A DNA stretch of 64,000 nt from Sanderia malayensis (Eukaryota > Cnidaria > Scyphozoa > Semaeostomeae > Pelagiidae): contig RQOL01000660.1 in assembly GCA_013076295.1 (NCBI GenBank), positions 6,178,494 to 6,242,493 of the forward strand, written 5' to 3'. Below, piece by piece: positions 24,621-60,158 of this stretch. Made by a program: the position numbers and the translations under genes. The notes under the pieces were generated by a model. That model saw nothing but the letters and a program-made list of their open reading frames with translations. It ran no database searches and was not told where the DNA came from. Numbering within the stretch: position 1 is the stretch's first letter; each line of letters starts with the position of its first letter.

Positions 24621-25345
24621 TGCCTTTCAGTTGAGAATCAAAGAGAGATGTTCTTGTCCATGCAGCAATCATTTCAGAACTTCAATACCAAGCTATTGTC
24701 TTTCAGTTGAGAATCAAAGAGAGATGTTCTTGTCCATGCAGCAATCATTTCAGAACTTCAATACCAAGCTATTGTCTTTCAGTTGAGAATCAAAGAGAGA
24801 TGTTCTTGTCCATGCAGCAATCATTTCAGAACTTCAATACCAAGCTATTGGCTTTCAGTTGGGAATCAAAGAGAGATGTTCTTGTCCATGCAGCAATCAT
24901 TTCAGAACTTCAATACCAAGCTATTGGCTTTCAGTTGGGAATCAAAGAGAGATGTTCTTGTCCATGCAGCAATCATTTCAGAACTTCAATACCAAGCTAT
25001 TGTCTTTCAGTTGAGAATCAAAGAGAGATGTTCTTGTCCATGCAGCAATCATTTCAGAACTTCAATACCAAGCTATTGTCTTTCAGTTGAGAATCAAAGA
25101 GAGATGTTCTTGTCCATGCAGCAATCATTTCAGAACTTCAATACCAAGCTATTGGCTTTCAGTTGGGAATCAAAGAGAGATGTTCTTGTCCATGCAGCAA
25201 TCATTTCAGAACTTCAATACCAAGCTATTGTCTTTCAGTTGAGAATCAAAGAGAGATGTTCTTGTCCATGCAGCAATCATTTCAGAACTTCAATACCAAG
25301 CTATTGGCTTTCAGTTGGGAATCAAAGAGAGATGTACTTGTGTAT
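24570..25345. repeat. 76-bp minisatellite, about ten copies
   Basis: The unit starts GAGATGTTCTTGTCCATGCA, continues through GCAATCATTTCAGAACTTCA, and repeats head to tail with very few differences (a T/G and an A/G variant at GTCTTTCAGTTGAGAATC). Because 76 is not a multiple of three, the frame shifts at each unit. The unit has few stops, so long spurious ORFs of up to 201 codons appear in more than one frame. Confidence 0.92.
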
Positions 25346-25399
25346 GCAGCAATTAGAGCCCCAGTACCAAGTTAATAACTTTGCCTGAAGCTTCCAAAT

Positions 25400-26644
25400 A
25401 AAGGTGTTAGCTCTTGCAATTTGACAAAACCTATTGGTGTTATTCCAATTAATACTTTCAGAGTGTTCTTGCACTTGTAATGCACCAGGTCACCTGTCAG
25501 GCTTTGAGATCCCAGGATGGTCAATGAAGATCTTTGCACAGTCAATAATCACCTTGCATCTTGGGAAACATTTCTTAAAGACTTTAGGAAGTGTCCGTGA
25601 AACATCTCCTTTATCTGGCCAATGAATAAAGCATTTCAACTTCCTGCCTATGACTGGTATGCTGGTATTAAGGATCCTTCAGACTGTTGCTTTGCTAATG
25701 CCAAATCTATATCCCAGATCTTAATGGATAAGATTGAGACAAACCTTTTCAGGGACAACAGCATCAAATATCGACAACTCAGGTGATACGTACTTGAAGA
25801 ACCGCAAGAAACAAGCCATAAATGGAATGTCAGTGAAGAACTTCACTTTGTTGTCAGAATCAAGAAATTCATGACCAAACTTTGATGCTTGTAAGCCTTT
25901 CCTATTAATTCTTTTTCTGACCTCTGCACCTCTGTATTTAATGCATTCATTATATTAATAAAATGATCATCATCTATAGAATCCACACTCTCAATGATCT
26001 CATTTTGTATTGGAACCTCCTGGACAAAACTCTCAATGACCTCAAAAGACAACTCCTTATTAGATGCAGCAGCCTTTTTGCTTATAGCAATGACAAGCAC
26101 TGTACTTCCATGACCTCAGTTTCCCACCTCTCGTCCATTTTAGTAGCCTGTCTCTTTAATCCTCTGGCGTATCTCCCTGCACAATAGTTGACACACTTGA
26201 AGCCTGCTCTGTTTCATTCTTTTCATAACCCATTTCTGCAGTGGGAACATAATCAGGGCTACGATCGCCCGAAGAAGCTGCGCCTGAAATACACATTAAA
26301 GAATTGTCATTTTGCGGATGATACTTTGCGCTCTCTGCTTTCGCTTGGGAACCTTGAGCATTGGCTTGACAGTTTAGGCCCATTAGGCCATATCAGAAAG
26401 AAGGTTTAAAAAGGACTTATGTATTGAAAACAAAGGTTATCAAAGCGACAAATAGTTGTCTTACCACTTATAAAATGCTTTCCACAAACTCTAACATCAC
26501 TCCCAAGAGAAGGGTTGCATTGCTTCCTTCAAATTGCCGCCAACCAAAGTCTTCTTCTGTTAGGCCCTTTGGGAAGGCGGTTAAAAGCCTAACTTCGCAC
26601 ACTTGATGATTTGCACAGCCGATAACAATACAACTATTGACCAT
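25400..26644 (-). pseudogene. THAP-domain DDE transposase remnant (ISL2EU type)
   Basis: Reading the minus strand from 26644, the frame opens MVNSCIVIGCANHQ and FPKG, the start of a THAP zinc-binding domain. After a frameshift and a stop it ends RVCGKHFISG, the usual THAP C-terminal half. Further on (26383-25843) are acidic linker frames. Then comes a helix-turn-helix-like GYRFGISKATV, interrupted by stops, and the DDE core CKVIIDCAKIFIDHP. After another frameshift near 25490 follows HYKCKNTLKVLIGITP, as in DDE_Tnp_4-type transposases. The last catalytic residues are absent because the minisatellite begins there. Several stops and at least two frameshifts make it non-functional. Confidence 0.75.
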
Positions 26645-26864
26645 AACAATTCAGTAGAAATACAGAATTATTTAAAATCAAAAAGAATAACTCCACTGCA
26701 AAATAATCCCAACCAACAATACATTGAGATAAGACAACTTTGGTTTTCACTGCAGTGCAACAGTGGCGAACGCGAAACAAATTCAAATGTTGTCTTTTTG
26801 CCCACCAGTGCCACCAAAAGGGTCACGTGACAATACGTGTGACGTCAGCTGAAACGAGTCTATA

Positions 26865-27636
26865 ACAATTTAGATTCAAGCCCAAAGCGATTTCAGTTCT
26901 TTTTTCTTAAAACTACAAAGTGCAACATTTTTGAATTTCGTTCTGAAGGCTCCAATATTGAGCCATTTTAAGTGCCAGAACAATTTTATGAAAAACAAAA
27001 CCGTAAAACAGACTTTTGAAAATGTAAACAAAACGGAGGAACAACAAACGACCTTTATTACCAAGCAAGAAGTCATTTCAAAGCATTTTTACATTCATCA
27101 CCTCAGCTGGTTTTCTTTTTCTTTTGTTGTTCAAGCATCAATAATAATAATAAAATTCTAGTAAAGCCACGTTATGTGTGTCGTTACGTTTCCCTCGAGT
27201 TGTCGAGATTTCAATTAATCTACCCATTATTGTTTTTTACAGACAGTTTTACAAGAGACCGTCTATAATGAGGAACCGTTATGATACTAAAAACCGGTTA
27301 AGAAATTGCAGTAGGCAAAAAGACTGGAGAAACCAAAAACTTGCAAAACTCTTAATTTGTGTAATTTATTATTGTGAGTTCTTGCCCCCGTTTTCCGATT
27401 TGTTTTTTCGTGATTTCTCAAAAAATCTATTTGAAAATGGCTGAATTTTAACCTTCCTTGAACTTGAATTTAAGCAATAGTAATATGAGATTACAAGAAT
27501 ATTCTTTCGTTTATTTTTAATGGAGATACACAGAAGAATAACTGAAGAATTAACTCTTGATCAAAATAGCAAAATTTATGTTGACTATACCTATTCTTAA
27601 GTGAAACGGGGCCTTCAGAATTGTCATTATTTTTTG
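26865..27636. other. Intergenic, nothing recognised
   Basis: This AT-rich sequence lies between the transposon and the next inverted repeat. The open frames here are short, without motifs or splice support, and I regard them as chance. Confidence 0.35.
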
Positions 27637-27666
27637 CAGACTTTTGTCGCTAGCGACAAAAATCTG
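27637..27666. repeat. 30-bp palindrome centred on GCTAGC
   Basis: The core TTTTGTCGCTAGCGACAAAA is a perfect 20-bp palindrome, extended after one mismatch by GCAGA and TCTGC. It lies about 16 bp outside the MITE starting at 27683. No function is assigned. Confidence 0.7.
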
Positions 27667-27682
27667 CTGTGTGCGCTAGGCT

Positions 27683-28442
27683 TTAAAGTGCTAATGCAAC
27701 GAAATTTGACATATCGATTTTTTTATTTTAAATGAAAGCCAAAGATGTACTGATCAGTTTGATGCAATTTTGACGTGCATCTGACAAGTATAAGTTACTT
27801 TAATTTCACCTTGAATCAGGCCACCTTATGCGAAAAATATTGCAACGCTGTGACGTCACAGTGATGACCCATATTATTTCTCGCAATGGAAGTCAATGGG
27901 TTTTTTCGAACGTCGTTTGGTTTTTTTTTAATAGCTCCACTCAGGGTAGGGATATTTGAGCTCCGGCTGAACCAACATAAGGGCGAATCTTTTAGCCGTC
28001 GTTCTGAAAAAAATTGGTGTCATTTTGTTTAACGTTAGAGACACAATTTAAGTTTGAAAATGGGTACCTCCAAAAAATGTGACGTCATCCCGCGTCGCCA
28101 TTGTTGCTTCGTTATGTATCTCTACGACATGTAAATAGTTTTATGATTTATTTGCACACACAAGACGAGATACCCGTCATGTGTGTGCTCGCTCACAGCT
28201 CGCCATGTCGAATTTCAATAGAAGGAAGTCTTCTTGACGTTGCAGACGCGACGTTTGATGACATCACAGTGATGTTCAGTTTTCGCACGAAAAAGGTCAA
28301 AATTGCCTACTTTGAAGGTTAATGGCGAAAAAAGTATACATAATTTGCAAATTTTATTTGCACCACGTTAATCAGTGCATTAAAATCTATAGATTTTTGA
28401 AATAAAAACACTATGTAAAAATTCGTTGCATAAGCACTTTAA
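27683..28442. mobile_element. MITE flanked by TTAA (piggyBac-like)
   Basis: The inverted ends AGTGCTAATGCAACGAA and TTCGTTGCATAAGCACT (one mismatch) are each bordered by TTAA (27683-27686 and 28439-28442). TTAA is the target-site duplication specific to piggyBac elements, so mobilisation by a piggyBac transposase is the best inference. The element is about 750 bp inside the TTAA sites and contains no transposase frame. It lies just upstream of the kinase start. Confidence 0.65.
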
Positions 28443-28657
28443 ATCGAAAAAGGACGTAATTTCAAATTCCATCGATCAATCTCGAAGTTAATTCAGTTAT
28501 TCAAACAAACAACATATCATTCATTGTATTGTTATCATTGCCATTATGATTTCATCACTCGTTGTGCTTGTTTATTTTTCGGAAAGATATAATTTTTTGT
28601 AAACTTAAATTGGCTTCGAGATATATCATAATTTCCCACATAATTTGTTTTTATAGG

Positions 28658-53268
<24,611 letters not shown>

Positions 53269-53899
53269 CGAAGTCTTGAGGTTTTGAGGATTTCTTTGTC
53301 TCTAGTCGAATGTGAGCAAGTTTTGTATACATCAAATCTTGCTATTCAAATCGGTGTCCACAATCGATAAATCATTGTGATTGTAAAGAATTATAGCCCT
53401 TGGTATTTAAAAAGTAGCCATAAAATAAGTGTTTGTTGTATTCAATGTATCTATCTTTGAAAGCTGACATAGGATATCTACACAACTAGGAATTACTTGT
53501 TTAAACAAAAGAGAAGATCACAGCTTAAGGTTTAATAAGAACTTTTCAGTTTATGAAAGTCAAAAATGGATATTTGTGGCTCCTTCACTTGGGACAGGAG
53601 GGGGGCAGATGTAATCCTTCCATTTTTCGGGATAAATGATTGCCTTTTTCAGGATTAGCTAAATATTTGTAACTGCCTATTTTATTGTGAAATTTAGAAT
53701 GAGCAGTCTTGAAAGACGAAAAGGTTTCATCAAGCTTTTCAAGATGATAAAATATCAGTATTTGACATTATTAAGGGGGCCATAACAAAATGTATCGAAC
53801 AGGAGAAATATTGATGCAGTGCAAAGTGAAATGATTCAAACGCTCATCAAATTTCTGAACGATGGACTTCTTGATTAAGGTTGTCTGGAGTGAAGAACT
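53269..53899. other. Kinase 3' region
   Basis: Presumed 3' UTR and following intergenic DNA. No canonical AATAAA was seen near the stop; CATAAAATAAG near 53420 is the nearest A-rich candidate. No gene is visible. Confidence 0.35.
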
Positions 53900-54290
53900 G
53901 CGACAACTGATTAGGTGGTTCCCAGTACTCTAAGTGACCAAATCAGAGCTTGCCACAATGTTATTTGGCCTACCCCATCCCGATATTCATTTTATAAATG
54001 ATTATCGGGATGTGGTAGATACGGTAGGCCTAAAGAAATCGCCACACCCAATCCTTGTTTTGGTTTTAGGCTTCGGCAAAAAAGCTTGCGCTTCTATCGT
54101 GGCTGCCAAGCCAAATTCTGCTGACGTGGAACGATTTATCAGCACGTACACGTGTCCAAAAACATGGGCGACTTTGGAATCATTTAATTCATAACAGGTT
54201 CCTCTTGATTGGTTAATCAGTAAAAATCGGCTTGCAAGATTTCCAGAGAAAGCGAAGCAGCAAGGCTGGTTCGGTTGTATTTTTAGCAAA
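53900..54290 (+). pseudogene. hAT-type transposase C-terminal remnant
   Basis: A short frame contains ACASIVAAKPNSADVERFIS, which resembles the AKPHSADVER-type start of the hAT dimerisation region. After a stop and a shift, ISKNRLARFPEKAKQQG looks like a hAT C-terminal tail. No catalytic part is visible. The call rests on these two motifs only. Confidence 0.45.
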
Positions 54291-54299
54291 ACAGGGGAC

Positions 54300-56387
54300 T
54301 AAACTAATGAATAGACAAAAGAAAAATGCAGAAACAAGTCAAAAACCAAACCGTTTTAAATTTTGACTTGTTCAGTAACAATTGCTACAAGAACGTGTTG
54401 CTAAAACATGTTTAATACTTTTTTACAGTTCACTAAAAGTGTTCACTTTTAAGGAAGTAAATAAAAGTAAATCATAGGCATCAGGTGGTATGCAATGACA
54501 ATCAAAATAACGTTTCTGGAGATTATGATTTTATAAACTTTAATAAGCTAATTTTATAATAATTTAATAATTAATTAACTAATAATTAATTAATAATTAT
54601 CTATTTAATAATTCTATAAGCTTTTTATTGTGCCCCCCTCCCGTACTCTTCTGCATCTCTCGCTCCATTCATTTAATTTGCTTATCTCTATTTCACTGAA
54701 ACATTTTTCAATTTATTTCATATGACACGCAAGACGACATTGTATATTAAGCAATTCGTGTAACACGCGTTATACACATATTGCTTCTTTGTTTATCTAG
54801 AACAATCTGATGTTGTATCGGAATTTTAATTCTCAAATTTAATTTTGTAATTCATTCAACCAACACAAAATGGCTCTCGAGGTTGAGTAGTTTTGTAACC
54901 GAAGATGACCATAATTGGTAAAATGGTTTCAAACAAATTAATGCTTGGATGATGCTGCACTTGAATAAAAAAGCAGAGGTGTGGCTGATTTGATGAGTGC
55001 AGCTTGCTGACTGAAAAGCAACGAATTTTGCTCACAGACGTTTTTCCTGCCGGTAAGTTTCTATGATTTTTATAATTTTTGCTTATAAATATTTTGTGTT
55101 AACAATTTTAGCTACCAGTAAGAACAACTCCACGGATTTGTTAACAAGGTTGAAAAACCTTTTAAGGTTTTTAGTTCATTGACAAAATTTGGGGCTTTAA
55201 CAAGAGCCCGGCAGAACATTGAATTCGCCAAATCTTTTCGAGGCTGACTGGAAAACCTAGTAGTTTATAAAAATATTTTTAAGCGTTAATGGATACAACG
55301 TTTGCTTATTTTTGTAACATTTGCTGCTGATCTGCTATTTAATGCCCATTTCTCCGGTTTCAAATGTAATAAAAGTTTTCTTTCCAATACATTCAAAAAT
55401 TTTATTCTGAGTTCCCAAGGTTATGCGTTATTATTTGAAAGAGATATAGCTACATTTCAGGAGACTTATTCTCCTATTTACTTGAAAATTCAAGCATTGT
55501 GTTAACATACTTGGATAACAGATACGTTTTTAGTCCATCTCGAGTTATTGATATAGGTGGTTTAAAAATGGGTGACTTGAACTATTTAAAGGATGTATGT
55601 ATATTTCTTTGGATCAATTTCCGTGGCTTTGGATATTACAGAATTTGCAACCGAAGAGCAGCGATGCCTTTAAGTGTCTTAATTTTCAATGTTCACTACT
55701 TTTTCAATATTATCAAAAACCTGCCTTAAAATAAATGGAACAGCATTAAAATTCATGTCACCATTAGGTTTTGCTTCAGATATTACCTGTGTCATATTCA
55801 TTGTATTCGTGTGCAAATGATTTTTTCGCTTTTTCAATGCTTCTAAATTCTAAATACAAAACCGAGAGACTTAAAATGTCTGTGGACGCCACGTAAAAAC
55901 AATTTAAATTCCTCATGGCGTAAAGTCGACGTCCGCTTTGCGATGTTCGATTTTGTTTTGGAGATATAATTTTGAGATGCAGCTCTCATTTAAATGCCTA
56001 TCGCAGCGTAAAAAGGGTGATTTAGTATTTTATAGAAAACCTAATCGAACTGATCATATAAAACCGTTTTCAGAATGAAAATTGCTTCAGTATGGCTATG
56101 TTACATGCCCACAAAGTCAACAATTTTGGAATTTCAATTGCGACAACCCGTCATGTTATAACCATGACATATTCTACTAGGATTTTGTGTTGGGACGTAA
56201 ATCAAAAGTCGTATGTTGTTTGCAAATTTTGAGATTTTCGTACATTTAGAAACGGGTTTGGGAAAGTAATTGCGGTAGGAAATAGAGCAGTTTTTATGAC
56301 GTCAAACTGCGGCAGAAAGTTATAGCACAGAATAGAAACTCGGGCCGAAGGAAGTTACCTGTCGGCGTTTTTTATGCTTAATGGTGG
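54300..56387. other. AT-rich intergenic DNA, no gene recognised
   Basis: This stretch includes a strongly AT-rich zone of AATTAATTAA-type self-complementary steps near 54545-54620. Open frames between 55300 and 55730 are short, lack motifs and have no clear splice partners. Regulatory DNA for the kinase or for the secreted-protein gene could lie here but cannot be shown. Confidence 0.35.
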
Positions 56388-57006
56388 CCAGTGGCGTAGA
56401 TACAGGGGGGGGCATGGGAGGGCGACCGCCCCCCCCACCAGAGCTTCCGAGCCATTTTGTCGGAAAATTTACGATTTTGTCGGAAAGTTTTCGAAAATGA
56501 TCTTAAAGGACAGTTTGAAAACATTTTCAAATTGCTAGAAATAGCCTTGACTCTTCCAGTATCGTCAGCTCACAACGAACGAGCTTTCAACTGCTTAAAG
56601 AGAGTCAAGACGTATCTCCGAAGTAGAATGAATAAAGAGCGTCTTTCAAACTTGGCGTGGATCTCCATCAATCGCGAAACATCGGCAAACTTGCCATTAA
56701 GAAAGATGCAAAAACCCTTTCTTGAAGCAAAAACAAGAATACTTTTCAATTAAACTATTCATCAATTTGTTTTCGATGTTCTATTTTGGTTTTTGTTCTG
56801 TTGTAACCTTTTGAAAATGATAATCACCAAAACATTTCATTTCCCGATTCGTGTTTTTCTCAACTAACTGTCATCTTTCATGTTTAAACTCTGCGTATAT
56901 TCAGAAACATCTTATCGAACAATTTCCTATTTTCAAAAGACACACCTTTTTGTCGGAAAATTTTGGTCTTTGCCCCCCCGCTAAATATCTCTATATACGC
57001 CACTGG
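56388..57006. mobile_element. Short hAT-like element
   Basis: The ends CCAGTGGCGTA and TACGCCACTGG are inverted repeats of hAT type and are followed inward by G and C runs (GGGGGGGGCA, GCCCCCCCGC). The interior holds only the C-terminal part of a hAT transposase, so this is an internally deleted copy. No clear 8-bp target duplication remains. Confidence 0.7.
56457..56753 (+). pseudogene. hAT transposase dimerisation domain fragment
   Basis: The 98-codon frame contains LLEIALTLPVSSAHNERAFN, followed by CLKRVKTYLRSRMNKERLSN and LAWISIN. This is the classic hAT C-terminal dimerisation block (LPVSSAxxERxFSxLxxxKTxLRxxMxxxRL). The N-terminal zinc finger and catalytic core are missing. Confidence 0.8.
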
Positions 57007-57081
57007 TTGGAATACACAGCGCACAGAAGAATTCTTTAGTCAATTTTTATTAATTTTCTTTTCAGCCTTACTCACGTCAAA

Positions 57082-57896
57082 ATGAATCCCATCACTTTGG
57101 CATTTCTCATCATATGCTTTTGTGCAGTTGGATTTATCCAAGGTAAAGCAAATTACATAATTACCTGTACACTCAAGTAATCTTACAATGAATTATTTTT
57201 TCATTGTTTTCTTTTAATTTGTGTATTTAACCTGCAGCTAAAAGTTTAAAGAAAAAAGATGCTGGATACTACGGCAAAAAGGATGCTGGGTATTACGGCA
57301 AAAAGGATGCTGGGTACTACGGCAAAAAAGATGCTGGATACTACGGTAAGAAAGATGCTGGATACTACGGAAAGGATGCTGGATACTACGGCAGAAGGGA
57401 TCCTGGGTACTACGGAAAGGATGCTGGATACTACGGTAGAAGGGATCCTGGGTACTACGGAAAGGATGCTGGATACTACGGCAGAAAGGATCCTGGGTAC
57501 TACGGAAAGGATGCTGGATACTACGGCAGAAAGGATCCTTATTACTACGGCAGAAAGGATCCTGGATACTACGGAAAGGATGCTGGATACTACGGCAGAA
57601 GGGATCCTGGGTACTACGGAAAGGATGCTGGATACTACGGTAGAAGGGATCCTGGGTACTACGGAAAGGATGCTGGATACTACGGCAGAAAGGATCCTGG
57701 GTACTACGGAAAGGATGCTGGATACTACGGCAGAAAGGATCCTTATTACTACGGCAGAAAGGATCCTGGATACTACGGAAAGGATGCTGGATACTACGGC
57801 AGAAAGGATCCTTATTACTACGGAAAGGATCCTTATTACTACGGCAGAAAGGATCCTGGATACTACGGAAAGGATCCTGGATACTACGGGAGATAG
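57082..57896 (+). CDS. Secreted tandem-repeat protein, D-[A/P]-G-Y-Y-G units; candidate amidated peptide precursor or Tyr-rich matrix protein (239 aa)
   Basis: Two exons, 57082-57142 and 57238-57896, join in phase. Exon 1 encodes a signal peptide (MNPITLAFLIICFCAVGFIQ). The mature part begins AKSLKKK and then consists of 28 units of DAGYYG, DPGYYG or DPYYYG, each followed by KK, K, RR, RK or R, ending GYYGR-stop. Gly followed by one or two basic residues is the standard signal for prohormone cleavage and C-terminal amidation, and an Asp after the basic site is common in cnidarian neuropeptide precursors. The predicted products would be short GYY-amides. Alternatively it is a Tyr-rich secreted structural or adhesive protein. 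Units 6-14 (68 aa) recur as units 15-23, which shows recent block duplication. An acceptor lies 17 bases before the ATG. There are no cysteines outside the signal. I know no named family with this repeat. Confidence 0.85.
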
Positions 57897-58809
57897 GATG
57901 CTATACTTGATACTATTACAGGGATAAGGAAGCTTGGATGTTCTACGGATAAGAATTTACCTTTCATATATTGGAAGACTTTTCATCTTTTTAATTTCCA
58001 ATTGCTTTTTTTTGCATAACATTTCTTCAAGCTGTACCATTATCATAATTTGATTACATTTATGAGAGCATTGAACCTTATGTTGTTTGAATTGTGTTTG
58101 TAGTCCTAATTCAGCTGGTCTGGTTACAGTATCGCCTATGTTCTAGCTGAGTCAATTTGTTGAGCACTTCAACACGGCAAATCTGGCATTAGGTTTGCTT
58201 GTTTCAAGCGACCTCTTATATACATGAAGTCTCAACTTTTAATCTGAAAATATCGCGGATTGGAACTGGCATTTATATCACATATATCTATATGCAGTTT
58301 GAGGTGAATCCTCTCGCTATCTCCAAATAACATCTTTCATTTTCAGAAATAAGTTTGATTAGACAAATTTCTTCAAAATAGAAAGATAAGATTTCACGAT
58401 TAAAAGTGGCTATTTAAGTTACAATTCACGTTTGAGAAAGAAGCGTTGTTGTTACAACTGACACAACACCCTGATTCACTTCAATAGCAGCCTCCACAAA
58501 ACGGCCCGAAAGCAAAGGACATCATCTCCTGAGGCTTCTACGCGCATTTTAGGACGAAAGTAATTATTTAGTGGTGAATATTTTTATTTCATTTCAGCTT
58601 AATGCTTATTTTACAGACTGGCTGTGTGAATTTGTGAAAAGTAGACATTTTCGGACAAGGAATTTTGTTCCACGTTTTAAATAGGCGTGCAAGCTGGGCA
58701 AATTTAATAAAAGGACGCGGACTTACAGCCTTTGCTCCACTCTTGTCCACTTCAAAGGTGGGAGGGTTATCACCACTCGACCCACCCACCCAAGCCAGCC
58801 TAGCCTCTA
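57897..58809. other. 3' region of the repeat-protein gene and intergenic DNA
   Basis: The first 50 bases still resemble the coding repeat (ACTATTACAGGGATAAGGA, GTTCTACGGATAAG), so the reading frame probably once extended further. No polyadenylation hexamer of canonical form was seen. Nothing else was recognised. Confidence 0.4.
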
Positions 58810-59325
58810 CACTGATCTATAAGAACTCTAGAAGTTTTCTTCATAGAGATAGGGTATAAGATAATCATTTTTTTACCACTTGATACATCGAAGCCCTGTG
58901 ATTGCGCACAGGGACGCAAGATTTTCAAAGTGTTTGAGCACAGGGATACAAGAATTCACCCTCCAAGAGATATCTGGGCCTAACAACTCGTGCCATTGCA
59001 AATTGCAATAAAATTGGTAAATTGTAATAATATTGTAAAAACAACCATGAACTTTCAGTATAATGAATATAACATAATGTTTTAAAGATTAGAATGTTTC
59101 TTTGAGGTTTTTAATTAATAAGTATCAATGTACTTTGACTTCAAAATGTGAAGTTCTAGCTGTGGAGTTTTGTCCGCCATTTTGCTGGAGGGTGGCTGGC
59201 TAGAAATTTTTGCTTCACCCGCTGTACAGAGGGAGTATCTGCCGTTAGCACTCTAGATTATCTTATATCCTATCTCTATGAGATTATCTTATATCCTATC
59301 TCTATGGTTTTCTTATAGATCAGTG
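58810..59325. mobile_element. MITE with CACTGATCTATAAGAA ends
   Basis: The outer inverted repeats CACTGATCTATAAGAA (58810) and TTCTTATAGATCAGTG (to 59325) enclose a second inverted pair, CATAGAGATAGGGTATAAGA and its complement. The latter is present twice in tandem on the right (59257-59306). A diverged relative lies at 46168-46495. Confidence 0.8.
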
Positions 59326-59833
59326 AGCCTCTCTCTATGAAAATGGCAGACCGACCGCCGTAAATCAAAAGGAGTGCTATTCCAGATTTTAACTCCATGT
59401 TTATGATGCTTTGATGTTTCGTATATTGGTTCTTGTCACTGGTTGTGCAAACAAACCAGAAGTAATATCCAATAACAAGGTAAGTAAATGACAGTTGTTT
59501 TATTTCATGAGTGGAAATTCAATAAGAACAATAGAAGTCAATTGTTGTTATCTTGGGCGGCCTAAATGTTCGACAAGAAAGTCAACAACTAATGTTCTAA
59601 CATTAAAGAAAGTTACTGAAATGGTAAGAATTGCTCTTTCTAACTTAGTTATTAATGGGAATGGGTTTTTATTGGCCTTTCCACGATTATTTAGACCTAT
59701 TCTTGGTGTGTTCTTGGAGTTTTCAACCTGTTCTTGGATTGTTCTGGCATTTCGTTTTTTGGTAACATCATTAAATACGTGACATCCTTTGGAAAATTGT
59801 TTTACAATTTTCTTGAAATATATCATTATTTTC
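59326..59833. other. Intergenic, nothing recognised
   Basis: Opposing frames at 59495-59835 overlap on both strands and carry no motifs. I read them as chance open frames. Confidence 0.3.
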
Positions 59834-60158
59834 ATAGGCGCCGACTTTTACTTTTCCCAGGGGAGGGGGCTCAAAATTAAAAAAAAAATGGGAAATAAAA
59901 AGGCAGAAAAATTCCCTGTCACTTTTAAGTAGTATATACATATGTATTATGTATAATAACAAAACAAAACGTTGCAATAAAACAGATATAACATCATGGT
60001 CTACAGTATATCATCAGTTCAATTCTTTGATTAGTGTTTCTTCAATAAAATAAACGTGTTTTTCAGATCCCAAACAAAATTCCGAGGGGGGCTGAGCCCC
60101 CCCATAGAAATTTCCAGCGGGGCTTGAGCCCCCAAGCCCCCACGTAGTTGGCGCCTAT
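59834..60158. mobile_element. MITE, ATAGGCGCCGACT-end family (copy 2)
   Basis: A 325-bp copy in inverse orientation to 41757-42082. The ends are ATAGGCGCCGACT and AGTTGGCGCCTAT (one mismatch). The flanks ATTATTTTC and ATTATTTCT resemble an imperfect 7-8-bp target duplication, which would suit a hAT-mobilised MITE. Confidence 0.85.

Larger units (their letters stand above)
24029..26864. mobile_element. ISL2EU-like DNA transposon remnant with convergent genes and a central minisatellite
   Basis: The ends are exact 15-bp inverted repeats, TATAGACTCGTTTCA at 24029-24043 and its complement at 26850-26864. Both ends also carry CACTGGTGGGCAAAAAG in inverted orientation (24084-24100 and 26794-26810). 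From the left end runs a first exon of a SWIM/YqaJ-type protein (+), and from the right end a THAP plus DDE transposase (-). Between them sits a 76-bp tandem array. ISL2EU elements are known to encode a transposase and a second, YqaJ-nuclease-type protein, which is why I chose this superfamily. Both genes are broken, so the copy is not autonomous. Confidence 0.75.

Noticed and set aside
24556..25388. Overlapping repeat-protein frames of 76-201 codons with RIKERCSCPCSNHF units
   Set aside because: They are produced by the 76-bp minisatellite reading through in shifting frames. There is no independent start, homology or codon bias.
53934..54194. Independent 86-aa gene
   Set aside because: The motif AKPNSADVERFIS and the broken continuation fit a hAT transposase remnant better.
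57259..57927. 222-codon frame of LDTTAERILGTTERM-type repeats
   Set aside because: It is the +1 shadow of the GYYG repeat gene. The GYYG frame has a signal-peptide exon joined in phase and a matching splice site, whereas this frame has neither.
59495..59835. Two 95-codon frames on opposite strands
   Set aside because: They are mutual shadows with no motif, repeat or splice context.
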